Origin: Warburgia ugandensis
Taxonomy: Eukaryota > Streptophyta > Magnoliopsida > Canellales > Canellaceae
Assembly (NCBI GenBank): GCA_035236585.1
Contig: CP141132.1
Coordinates: 39,807,880-39,871,879 of the forward strand
Direction: 5' to 3'
DNA: 64,000 bases
This document shows, piece after piece, positions 13,987 to 25,539 of this stretch. The number at the start of each line of letters is the position of its first letter. Position 1 is the stretch's first letter. The notes under the pieces were generated by a model. The model was not told the origin of the DNA. It worked only from the letters and a program-made list of their open reading frames with translations, and made no database searches. Position numbers and translations under genes: made by a program.

Positions 13987-15937
13987 CCTCCACTCCCCCC
14001 TTTCCATCACCGTGATTTCTCCAATCAAATCCGATTCTCTACCATCTTCGGCAAGGAGGGTTTCAACTGGTGATTCAGGCAAGCAACAGGCACTATCTTG
14101 GGTTCCTAGGTACGGTCCACTCCCCTCCATTTCCCGCAAGATCTAGGCCATGATCTAGTCTCACGGGCCAGCCAATTGCTGGTGAAACTGGAAACAGCGG
14201 ATCTGCCTCAGATCCATCGTGTGGACAACTTAGATGGGAGATCTGAGCCGTCTGATGAATTGGTGGGACCCCAAAACCCTAGAAAACCCAAGATAGTCCA
14301 TGCATTATGGCATCCTGGCGTTGATCCGGGGTTGGGATGGTTAGATGGTCCAGATCGAACTGTCCCATCCAGGTTGCCCCGCGCACGCTCCAAAGACGCA
14401 CCCGCATGACACACGACCAGGATACACGCCCTGGGGTGTCCTATGGGCATGTGCAGTCATGGTTCGACCGGGACGCACATGCATCCTGGGAACCGTGACT
14501 CGCAAGCCTTACGTGGACAAATTTGGCTCGCCCGTTGATGAGCGACACTAAAAATGCAATTAAGAAGGCTATATAACTCTGATCGACGATCTGAAAGAAC
14601 CGTTGCATTCATATTTACGACACGGATCTACTTGTACCATAAAATGTAAGATCATGGGAGCCTAAAACCCATAGAGATTTCATGGATCTATGAGATCAAC
14701 TATGATTGGATCTCAATAATTGATCAATTAGATGCCTTAGGACATAATTAGTCCAAGATTCACCCAAACATTGCATGAGTCAACCATTAGAAAACCATAA
14801 ATCGTATAGATCTAGCCATTGATATGTGAACCTAGAAAATAATACTTGACTTTTATGTCCACATAACATCTAGGGCCTCACCAAAGGTACTCTAGGGTTC
14901 GAATTGAAGAAGGACATGAGCTAAGTGACAACGATTGAGATAGGTAGTCTGCTACTGCTAAGTTTTCAAATGCATTTCCAAAAATCTAATTGATTTATTT
15001 AATCCCATGTTTAGTATGCTTTTGAGATATGATATTCACATAATGAGTATGCAGATTTTCCTTATGATCTTGCATGAAATTGCCTGCATATTTGGTAAAT
15101 AGTCTTTATATAAGCATGCATACTTGTTTTGTAATTGGTTGCCTAAATTGTATGATTTGTGCTGATTGAGATTCAGAATATATGCATATTTATATGCATT
15201 GCTCGCATGTTTTGAAACTCATTGCATAGATTGCCTGATTTACGATGATTGAGATTTGGATGAGTTATATATGCTTTTTGGGCTATTTAGCCTGGTGGGC
15301 ACTTTGCTGAGAGGTTGTATGGGGTTGGCCTCTTGGTCTCTACCACAAAAAGTGGATGGAATCACTACAAAATGGCATTGTCCCTTCCTCAACTGCTATG
15401 GTAAACAGGGATGACCACTAGAAGTGTTCACAGCACCCTTTTTTAGGACAGCCATAGTCACTGTGGAGGCTATGGTGGGTTGGTCTCTAGATACCAGAGA
15501 CATACAATTCTAGCTGTGTGCTGATCGTGAGCATAGTTGACCCTATGATTTCAATTTTATCGATATGCATATAGCATTGAGATGGTCGTATATGAGTACT
15601 CGTGGCCAGTCAATTGAGTGATTTACTGAAAGGCCCATATGCATGATATTCCTGGCAATATCCATATCTGCTTTGACTGATTAATATTTTAAGATTTTCA
15701 TAGTTACTATTACTATTGATTAGTCTGTTGGATGGGTTTGCCGAGATGTATGCATGCATGAGTTGATTTACTATGCTTGCATTTCATATTCTTCATCTTG
15801 CTAATTTATGAGTTTCATAGTTTACACATAAATATCCATGAGTACCCCAAAATAGAAGTGCATGTCTTTATGACGGTGTTCAGTATAATCTCTTTTGCAT
15901 ATCGCGTTTTCAAACTAGTAGTAGTAGGTTGCCTACT

Positions 15938-15954
15938 GAGTATGATGAATACTC
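15938..15954 (+). other. Conserved LTR hairpin (E1)
   Basis: GAGTAT, loop GATGA, ATACTC forms a 6-bp stem inside CCTACTGAG...AACCCAATCC. The same hairpin recurs at 33890-33906 in another L1 copy. It is present with changed loop and lengthened stem in the L2 LTR at 38867-38883. Confidence 0.7.
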
Positions 15955-16059
15955 AACCCAATCCATCATTTTTCCAGATCAAACATAGTACAATTAGAAG
16001 GAGCATCAAAGAGCGTTAGGGCCACAATCAAGTAAGCATAGGTAAGGTTGAGTGAGGAC

Positions 16060-16064
16060 TTATC
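16060..16064. repeat. Target-site duplication, left (E2)
   Basis: TTATC directly precedes E2 and reappears at 23770-23774. The uninterrupted L1 copy reads GGACTTATCTAG at the equivalent place (about 34008-34019), which confirms the insertion point. Confidence 0.88.
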
Positions 16065-18222
16065 TATGACAACCCAGGTTTTTCACATGCATTTTTTAAA
16101 TACAAAACTAATTCCTAAGGCGGGATCGATCCCTATTTGAAAACAATTTTATTAAAACAATGCAATGTAGCGGGAAAAACTTTTATTTTAAATTCATTTT
16201 GAAAACCTCGAGTGTCATTTGCTTTTAAAAAAAAAAATTAGTTTTGAAAATTACTGTAATCATAAATGTCTTTCCAGGTCTATCCAGTCACAGCTCACAG
16301 CCCAACTGTAGTAATTACAGGTACATGTCCAAAAGGGTAGAGAGTTTACTTACATTCATACTTGTCTCTTCTTCATTTACTTGATCGTGACACCAACATG
16401 TCCTAAAGTTTCTTCTAATCCCTTTTTGGACTAATTTGTAAAAATAATATATTTGGGTGAGTATTCCTCATACCCAGTCAGTGATCTAATACCACTATTT
16501 TGAAAACATGGCAGGCAACATGCATAATTCAAGGAGCTTTTTATGCAAAATATCAGTGATTCCCTTTTGTGTAAACATGCATGTTTATGCATAAAACGAA
16601 GCTCATTGATGCAAATTCAACCATGGAATCCTTTATCGAAATCTAGTATTCAACTATATAAATCATAAAGTAGAAATGAATAGATTCATGTAAGAAGATC
16701 TCGGCAAATAAATCAAATCAACAAGTCAAATATAATAATCATGAAATTCTTAAAATAGTCATCATTCAAAGCAAATGCTGGCATCACTATAAGTATCATG
16801 CACATGGTCTTTCAATGAACACACCAGGCCAACTGGTCAGAGTACTCGTATACGACCATCTCAATGCTATATGCACATCGATAATACTAAAATCATAGGG
16901 TCACTATGCTCATGATAAGCACACAGTTGGAATCGTGTGGCTCCGATATTTGGAGACCTACCCACCATAGCCTCCACGGCGACTATGGCTGTCCTAAAAA
17001 AGGGTGCCATGAACACCTCTAGTGGTCGTCCCTGTTTACCACAATAGTTGAGGAAGGGACAATGCCATTTTTGGCAACGATACCATCCACCCTTTGGTGG
17101 TAGAGGCCGGGAGGCCAACCCTGTACATAACAACCTCTCAGCATAGTGCCCACCATGCTCAATAGCCCAAAAAGCATATATAGATAAATCCAAATCTCAA
17201 TCATCAAAATTATGCAATTTATGCATTTATTTTCAAACATGCAAGCAATGCATAAAATCTACTCATGCTAGAAATCATATTCAACGCCATAAATCATGAA
17301 GACAATTCTACATGCTCGTATAAGAACATCATATCCCAAAAGCATACTAAGTATGGTGATAGATTCAAGTGCTTCAAGGCCATAAAATCACAAAGACAAG
17401 TTTGCATACTCGTATAAAAACATCATATCTTAAAAAGCATAGGAAATATGATAATAACGGCAAGTAAATCACTTAAAGTTTGGGATGCATTTAAAAACTT
17501 AGTAGTATCAGACTACCTACCTAGACCGTTGTCACTTAGCTTTCACTTAGCTTGCGTCCCTCTTCAATGAGAGTCCTAGCGTACCTTGGTGAAGTCCTAG
17601 ATATTATTTGGAAATAAGAATCCAAATATTATTTCCTATTTTACAGATCAATGGCTAGATCTATACTATAGGTTATAGATCTCTCATTTGTGGGTTTCTA
17701 ATGATTAATTCACGTAATTTTGGGTTGATATAGGTATATTGATCTCCTAATATATCAAATGGATCAATCTATAAGTTTTGATCATCTTTGATCTTGCCGA
17801 TTTATGAGATTTCTATGATTTTTGGGCTATAGTTATACAAAATAGTCCTCTGATCCTAAATTTTATAGTCTCATTAGGTCCATGTCATCATTACGAGCAC
17901 AACGGTCCTTTCAGATCGTTGATTGGAGTTATATAGCCTCCTTAATTGCATTTTTTAGTGTCACAAATCAACGGACGACCCATAATCGTTCGCGTAGGGC
18001 TTGTGCGTCATGGTTCCCAAGACGCATGTGCATCCCGATTGAACTACGACCACACTCGCACGATGGTACACGGCCGAAGGACGTCCCACGGCATGCATCC
18101 TAGTCGTGTGTTGTGCACGTGCATCTTTGCCACGTGCGCGAGGCGTCCTGGATGGAATGGCTCAATTTGGACCATCCAAACATCCCTGCCCCAGATGAAC
18201 ACCCAAGATGCCATGATGCATG

Positions 18223-18227
18223 GACTG
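18223..18227. repeat. Target-site duplication, left (E3)
   Basis: GACTG precedes E3; AACTG follows it at 23015-23019, so one of five bases differs. The continuous sequence expected from other L1 copies read on the minus strand is GCATGGACTGTCCTGGG, which fits removal of E3. Confidence 0.8.
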
Positions 18228-18816
18228 TGTAATAACCCCAATTTTTGTAATTGATTGAGAAAATCAATAAAGTTTGAGTTTCAAAAATTTTGGGCTAAAA
18301 TATTAGGATTATTTAGAATATACTTCTTATAAAAGTATAATCAAAGAATAAGACATGTACAATTGAAATTAAACTTAGCAAACCCTTTAGAATGACTGTA
18401 AGCACGACAAATTCTGAATTCGGATGAAAAATCCTTAATTTTCTTCATTTCTTGGACAAAACGTTAAAATAGCAATTTTACCCAAAAATCAAAATCTGAG
18501 ACATCAAAATTTAGAATGTACTAAGAAATACGAATGCAACGCCACTAAGTACACTCAATTCCGAGATCATGGGAATAAATCCTAATTTTTATATATATAA
18601 AAGACAAAATGGTCTTCTTACACCATGAGGGGCCCACATGGGGCCTACAAGGGACCCAAAAATGAATCCTATGGCCAGCCCACGTGAAATCATGGGTCAA
18701 ACCATACCAACTAGTCTTGGGGAAGTAGGTGGAGATGGGAGAATCCAATGCTTATTTAATAATAAAAAAAATTACCATCATTAATGCATATCATCATGAA
18801 AGAAGACCAAAATGCC

Positions 18817-18824
18817 TATAAATA
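18817..18824 (+). promoter_or_regulatory. LTR TATA box (E3)
   Basis: TATAAATA sits 590 bp into E3, followed by an A+C-rich leader (CAACCCCAAAAATCC). This is the layout expected of an LTR promoter. Activity is unknown. Confidence 0.55.
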
Positions 18825-19454
18825 CAACCCCAAAAATCCTCCAAAAATACTCCTAAAATTCCCAAAAAAAAATTTTCACTCTCCCTAAAAAATTATACCT
18901 AGATCCCTCCCCAAAAACTCAAAAGAAAATCCCAAGAGATCTCTCTCTTTTTAATTTCTTTTTCTTTTTAGATTGGAACAAGAGACCTAAAATCAATTAG
19001 GCACTCTATTCCAGATTTAATATCATCAATTACACCATCCAAAACTTACCACCATACCTTAGCTACAAAACCCCCAAAGCAATTTCAAGATCCAACAGTT
19101 CAAACAACGAAATTTGCAAGAAAGGTGGATCTTGGGCCATATCTTCATCAAAAGGGTATTTCTTTTAAATTGGACACATAAACTACGTTTTTTCTCCAAT
19201 CAAGTAGGTGGGAATACTTTCTATACATGTTTACTAATGTTTAATGAAAATTTTATTTTACTATAATTTATTTTGGTGATAAAAAAGGTAAAAATAAAGT
19301 AACAACAGCAACTTCAATTCAGGACGATAGAGGGCTTAGATGGAAAATCTGACCCTACTAATCGATCCAAAAGGGTCCAAAACACCTAGGGTACAATTTT
19401 CACTAAATTTCATGAAGGTTTAGTCCCTCAATTGAGAAGGGATTGATTGGACGG

Positions 19455-19625
19455 TTTGATCTCCCGATCGGAAGGACGACGCATAAGACGCCGCCCGCGT
19501 GTCCGCGTAAGCTCGTGCGACATCGTCCCGTGCGTGTGGAACGCGTACGAAGTCGTCCCGTGCGCATCGGTGGACGTCCCATGAGGGCGCTTCCACATCT
19601 TGCTGCGACGGACGCGCCCGACAAG
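19455..19625. other. CpG-dense patch inside E3
   Basis: This short G+C-rich, CpG-rich stretch lies in an otherwise A+T-rich window. It contains the direct repeat TCGTCCCGTGCG at 19523-19534 and 19553-19564. Methylated CpG normally decays to TpG/CpA, so the many surviving CpGs fit E3 being the youngest insertion, though selection or low methylation could also explain them. Confidence 0.6.
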
Positions 19626-22600
19626 TGGAAGCATTCCCCCTGCTCGATTATGCCCAAAAGATTTGGGTCGTCCATTCCTTTGGGCCCAGATCAAATCTAG
19701 GCCCTAGGAAGGACTATGAACTTCCAGATCTAATTCCAAAGCCATCTGAACTCCAAATTGAGATCGGAAAGAAGCTATGGAAAGCTTGAAACCTCTATTT
19801 TCTAATGAAATGATGAAATCTAGAAATTATGTAATAAAATTTTTTGTATTAAAGAAACAAGTTTCCAATTACCTAGATCTTTAATATCTGAGATGATCAG
19901 ATCTTAGAAATATGTTTTAATAATGATATAAAATTGAAATGAAGTTATCTAAATGATTTATTTAGATAGATCTAAGAGATATTAAGGGATCTACCCACTA
20001 TGGTAGAAAAACGCTAAAAATTTCAAAGGGACCCACTTGATTAATAAGATCAAGAGTGATCAGATCCTTGAAATGGATGGGATGGATGTTGATATGATGA
20101 AATCCAAGGAGATCATGGATGGATTATGACAAAAACAAAACAATATGACCTTTGGACCTTAATAAAGAAAACCCCCTAAATATAATTAAAACCCTTAATA
20201 AAAAGGAAAAGATCTAAGATCTAATGGTTGGATTATAAGTGAAGGTTTCTAAAGATGTTAATGTAATTAGTTTCATTTTATATTAATTGATAATAGCATC
20301 TTAAATATGATTTATGTTATAAAGCAGGATAATGTAACTTTTAGACTTTAGCATGACATGTGATTAAATTATTATCATAGGTTGCTAGATTTAATTATCC
20401 TAGGGGCATGCTAGTGTGATTATTTGCAAGTGTAACTTAGGACCAAGTTAGTATAATTTCATGCCATTGTAACTTAAGATCATGCTAGTTTAAGTATAGT
20501 TTTATTCCATTAAGTTAAGTTACATTCATAAGGAGCATGTTAGTATAAATGTTTGTTAAATTTATATTGGAACCATGCTTTAAAGTTTATGATTTAATTA
20601 TTGTCAAATTTTATTAGTAGATCTACTTGTTATGAGATAAAGAGCATAAAACACCAAAATGTACTCTAATGAGAAAGTAGAGTTTCATGACACAAATAAG
20701 AATGGAGTACTTTGGACTTAATTAGTAAGGGCTATAGTTAGTAGGACAATATAAGGATTATCAAATCCTTGGCCCAAACTAGGAGAATAATAAACCCCAT
20801 GAATGACATTGTAAATACTCATGGACTTAATTAAAATCAATTACAAAGAGTACTTAGGGTCAACATGCTTATAGGAACCTTATGAAAGGTTGAGCTTTGG
20901 TCACTCTAGTAAATGTGGAACATAGTGGTTAAGGGGGTTATCTAATAGAGCCTCGCTCTTCCCCTACCTTCCGTTGACGTTTGTGAGGTCTAAACGCCTC
21001 CTTACATGAGGATTGAAGTAACCACTTTGTGTTCACCCATTCAGCTAGTAAGCCTTAGCCAATTGGAAATAAGAGGAGCAGTCTAGACTTAGGCTTAAAT
21101 AAGTTACCTTCAACCAGTAAAACATTAACTGGTTGAATAATAATAGTAAGAGCGTAAAAGGTTAGTAAATTACCTAACCCTAATAAAAATTGTAAGTAAG
21201 ATAAGGATGATCAAACAAGATCCATTAGATCTTGGATGATCAAGAACAATAAGAATAAGAATATTATATTGTACTTAGTATGCATGTTTATTAGTATGCT
21301 TGTTCTAGTTCATTAGATTAGATAATCCAAACCCTTGATCAAAGATGATTCAAGGAAGAAAACTAAGATCATCCTCCTTAGGGATGATCCAATAACTGAA
21401 CTTAGATCAAAGAAGAACTCGATGATAGAAGATCTAGGACCTTGATCTTTATCAACATGTGTAGATTGGCAATCAATGGATCTATGAAAGATCAAGATCA
21501 AGGAGATGGACACACTAAGACTTAGAGATAGAAAAATACTTAAATATGAATGATCTAAAGATTATTCTAAACATTAGATCTAGTGATCAATAGGATTGTT
21601 CAAAATTTATATATTGATAATATGTATGGATGTACAGATTACATACATCAGTCAAGATCATGGAAGATTTGGGAAAAGAGATCACTCCTTAAAGGTAAGA
21701 GGATTTGATGAATGCATTTACATGGCATATACATGATTGAACTCATGATCTTATGTTGACAAGAGTAATGTTAATACTTGTATTAAATCCCTTGAAAACC
21801 TTATGATCCAACCAAACACATATAAGATGGTTAAGGACTAGACTATAAGTGAATAGGGAACTAGAAAATATTTCAGCCCTAAGTAAACAAATAGATGGTC
21901 TGATATATATGAAATCTATTTTACATACAAGCTTGGAGGCTTGTGAGTTTATTTTAATAAGCATAAGCCTAGGGGGATGCTATTGCTAGAGGAGTTATAA
22001 GGGTTTGGCCACCCGCTCCTTGAAATTTGATGATTTGATGATACCTTGCCCTATGAGAGGCTAAAAGTCGAGTGGGGCAATTATGGGAAGGCCTCCACTC
22101 TGAAAGTCTTGTCCCCCCATACGGGCAATGACATAATATTTTTCACCGTAGTATCAGTGGTGAACAGGGCAGTTATCCGAGCGCGCTAGTACAAATCAGA
22201 CTGCAACATGGCAACCTTTTTTATTATTTTGTACTATGATGCATATGAGAATAGGCATAGTGAAATGGCTTATGTTTTAGCATAATGAAATGCTAGGTAA
22301 TTGTATATTACCAATATTTTCCAAGAAGGGAAATTCCTAGTATAAGACTAGCTGTAATACTAAATTCTCAAAATGAAGAGAATTGATCAGCTTAGTTGGG
22401 AATGATATTTGACTACTTTCATAAATTTAATTGGTTTACTCATGATGAGTATGTATGTATATAGATATACATAACTTACAAAGTAAGGAGTATGTTTAGG
22501 GATAATGGAATTATGAAGTATTGGAATTACATTGTCAATTATTATGCTTCTTGAATCCCCTACCAAGCATTGCTTGCTGAGATATTGTAAATGTTGCAAT

Positions 22601-23769
22601 ATCTCAGATAAAGGGAAGGAGAGTTAGGAGCTGAAGACGATAGAAGACTTGAAGAGAATAATCTTTAAGGTATACCCTTGAAGATATGTATTTTTCTTTG
22701 TTGAGAGTTTTATTGTATGGTGAGCTTGAGTTTTGGATTATGTAATTTGGACAAGTATTGTAATAGATTTGGTTGTACTGTGAACCATTGGATGGATTCT
22801 AGAATTTAACGAAAGTCTATTCCTTCAATGGAATTTTATCTTGTACAAAAAATTCTACTTATGTTATGTATAAAGTGATGACTTGGGTTTTACAAAACAA
22901 GTTCAAAAGAAAAGAATTTCCACTGCTTTGTTTTGCTAAATTTTTTTACACTCTTAAGGGCCCTGCCTTTCAAAATACATTACAAAAAGTGTTACAAAAA
23001 CCCAAGTCGTCACAAACTGTCCTGGGTACCCTGGGGATTTTGGGGTCCCACGAATGCAATGGGCAGCTCAGAGGGTGGATCTGTAACAGATCCACCGACT
23101 ACTAGTTTCACTGATGATTTGTCACCGGTGAGACCAGACCCAATTAGATTCTGGGGGGTGGGGGGATGGAGGGGAAGAAGAGAAGAGAAAGATCTTACCT
23201 GGGCAGCCTGAGAGGGTGCCCATCATCGGTGGGTGCGGTTCCTCCAAGATGAAACCCTAGCTACCGGATTTTGGGTGAAGACAGCTAGAGAAAGAGAGAA
23301 GGAGAAGGAGAAAAGGGATGATCAGGGAAGAGGGGAAAGGGCTTTTTAAAGCTGGTGAAGGTAGGCTACCCAATGGCTGTGCTACCATTTTTTCGGCGTT
23401 GCCTTGTAGAGGCGGTGCTGGAAGTTGGTTAGAAGTAGGGGACGACTAGGGGTGTCGTTATCAAAACGACCCCTATGTTTTTGGTCCTTTTCATTTTACA
23501 GTCAAATTACACCAATGCTCCTCATCTTCAAATGCCCATAACTTGGTTATACGAACTCCGTTTTCAGTGTTCTTTGAGGCATTGGATTCCATTTCAAGTG
23601 TAGAATCTAATGAACCGATTTTTCTCACAAATTTCCTGGTTTCATATTTTAATTAAAATAAAACATTTAAAAATTTTAATTCTACATATATAATCTTACA
23701 ATTTAATCAATTTCTATCAATTTAGCAAAAGTGATGTTAAAAATAGCGTAACATGTTTGAGTCATTACA

Positions 23770-23774
23770 TTATC
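23770..23774. repeat. Target-site duplication, right (E2)
   Basis: TTATC immediately follows the E2 end TCATTACA, pairing with 16060-16064. The L1 sequence then resumes as TAGGAACCCTGTTG. Confidence 0.88.
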
Positions 23775-24070
23775 TAGGAACCCTGTTGTATTTGATGTAA
23801 ACTTGGTTGTAAGCGCTTATTTGTAACTTGGGCCATGATTAACAATCTTGGGAGTAGTAATTATTCATTTTTATGTTTTGTCTAAAACGTGCCATGGCCT
23901 TATGCATTATTTGTTCACCGAGATTTGTTAATGACGCTCGGGGTTTTTATACAAAAGTTTTAATTAAAAGAAAACTTTCACTGCATTCTTTTAGAAAAAA
24001 ATTGTTTTAAAATAGAGACCGATCACAGAGTTTATCATAAAGTTGCATCATAAAAGCCTAGGTTGTCACA

Positions 24071-24075
24071 GAAAT
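24071..24075. repeat. Target-site duplication, right (E1)
   Basis: GAAAT follows the E1 end TTGTCACA and pairs with 10943-10947. The satellite monomer then continues in phase as TGCTCTTTCTTG. Confidence 0.93.
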
Positions 24076-25539
24076 TGCTCTTTCTTGTGTTAAATTATAT
24101 ATTTTGTGCAGTTTTGCATTTGTATGCAGGACTTTTGACATAGTAGACTTAAGCCAAATTGGTGATAATTAAGTCATTTTTAAGACTAAAATATTCAAAA
24201 TATAGGATGTGCATACAACTTATCTTTTAATACAATTTGAATGAGAAATTGCTCTATCTTGTATAGAATTAGATATTTTGTGCATTGTTCTCATAGACTA
24301 TCAAAACAGCATAATTAAGCCAAATTCGATATAATTAATTGATTTCTAAGACTATAACATTCAAAATATATGGATACGTATACAATTTATCTTTTAATAT
24401 AGTTGGAATGTCAAATAGCTCGTTCTTGAGTAAAATTAGATATTTTTTCCATTTGCACCCTAGACTTTTGAAATAGAAGAAATAAGCCAAATTAGTGATA
24501 ATTAAGTGATTTCTAAAACTAAAATATTAAAATCATAGGGATGAGTAAACAATTTATCTTTCAATATAGTTAGAATCTAAAATTGCTCTTTCTCCTGTTA
24601 AATTATATATTTTGTCCATTTTTGCATTTGTACGCAACACTTTTGAAACAGTAGACTTAAGCCAAATTGTTGATAAGTATGTCATTTTTAAGACTAAAAT
24701 ATTCAAAATATAGGATGTGTATACAATTTATCTTTTAATGCAGTTTGAATGTGAAATTGCTCTGCCTTGTATAAAATTAAATATTTTGTGTATTTTTCCC
24801 TAGACTATTGAAACAGTATAATTAAGCCAAATTACTCATAATTAAGTGATTTCTAAGACTATAACATTCAAAATATAGGAATATGTATACAATTTACCTT
24901 TTAATATAGTTGGAATGTAAAATTGCTTGTTCTTGTGTAAAATTAGATATTTTGTCCATTTTTACATTTGTACCCTAGACTTTTAAAATTATAGAATTAA
25001 GCCAAATTAGTGATAATTAAGTAATTTCTAAGACTAAAATATTAAAAATATAGGGATGTGCATCCAATTTATCTTTCAATATAGCTAGAATGTGAAAATC
25101 CTCTTTCTCATGTTAAACTACATATTTTGTGCATTTTTGCATTTGTATGCAGCACTTTCGAAATAGTAGACTTGAGCCAAATTGTTGACAATATTCAAAA
25201 TATAGGATGTGTATAGAAAATACAGTTTGAATGTGAAATTGCTCTATCTTGTATAAAATTAAATATTTTGTGCATTTTCCCCTAGACTATCAAAATAGTA
25301 CAATTAAGCCGAATTAGCCATAATTAAGTGATTTCTAAGACTATAACACGCAAAATATAGAAATATGTATACAATTTATCTTTTAATATAGTTGGAATGT
25401 AAAATTGCTTGTTCTTGTGTAAAATTAGATATTTTGTCCATTTTTGCATTTGTACCCTAGGCTTTTGAAATTGTAGAATTATGCTAAATTAGTGATAATT
25501 AAGTGATTTCTAAGACAAAAATATTAAAATTATAGGGAT

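Larger units (their letters stand above)
18228..23014 (+). mobile_element. E3: long (4.8 kb) LTR of a third family, probably a solo LTR
   Basis: The element starts TGTAATAACCCC and ends AAGTCGTCACA, with canonical TG...CA ends and a near-perfect 5-bp target duplication. I find no second copy of the start or end within it, no primer-binding site and no gag or pol remnant. It therefore looks like a solo LTR, unusually long at 4.8 kb; a non-autonomous element is the alternative. It has a TATA box at 18817, a CpG-dense patch around 19455-19625 and a degraded version of the LTR block seen in the other families at about 21960-22190. It is the innermost and so youngest of the nest. Superfamily assignment to Ty3/gypsy is inferred from the end sequences only. 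Confidence 0.75.
16065..23769 (-). mobile_element. E2: solo LTR of family L1, minus strand, split by E3
   Basis: On the minus strand the sequence starts TGTAATGACTC (at 23769) and ends GGTTGTCATA (at 16065). It matches the L1 LTR throughout once E3 is removed: about 2.9 kb remains. No primer-binding site, polypurine tract or coding remnant is found, so it is a solo LTR, the usual product of recombination between the two LTRs of one element. The flanking TTATC duplication shows it arrived as an independent insertion into E1's 3' LTR. It is younger than E1 and older than E3. Confidence 0.87.
10948..24070 (+). mobile_element. E1: broken Ty3/gypsy chromovirus (Tekay/Del-like), carrying nested insertions
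   Basis: The element begins TGTAATGACTC and ends GGTTGTCACA, and is flanked by a perfect 5-bp duplication GAAAT. Visible parts in order are a 5' LTR remnant (10948 to about 11724), the 3' part of pol (RNase H end, integrase, chromodomain-like tail; about 11725-13479), a polypurine tract (13480-13490) and a full 3' LTR (13495-24070). The 3' LTR is about 2.87 kb once the nested E2 insertion is subtracted. Gag, protease and most of reverse transcriptase are not seen. It is clearly broken in many places and cannot be active. By eye the shared parts of its two LTRs differ at very roughly one site in ten, so the insertion is old, plausibly several million years. Clade placement rests on the tail after the integrase and is less certain than the superfamily. 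Confidence 0.9.
13495..24070 (+). mobile_element. E1 3' LTR (family L1, ~2.87 kb), split by E2
   Basis: The LTR runs 13495-16064, is interrupted by E2 and its duplicated target, and resumes from 23775 to 24070, ending TTGTCACA. Excluding E2 and one duplicated pentamer it is about 2.87 kb. The long second part (about 14560-16060) holds the conserved GAGAGG/GGCCTC block and a terminal hairpin shared with other LTRs here. The split is proven by matching the uninterrupted L1 copy at 31546-34311, which runs straight through the site at about 34014-34020. Confidence 0.88.

Noticed and set aside
18228-23014. E3 as a complete retrotransposon with two LTRs
   Set aside because: No second copy of its start or end, no primer-binding site and no coding remnant were found inside it.
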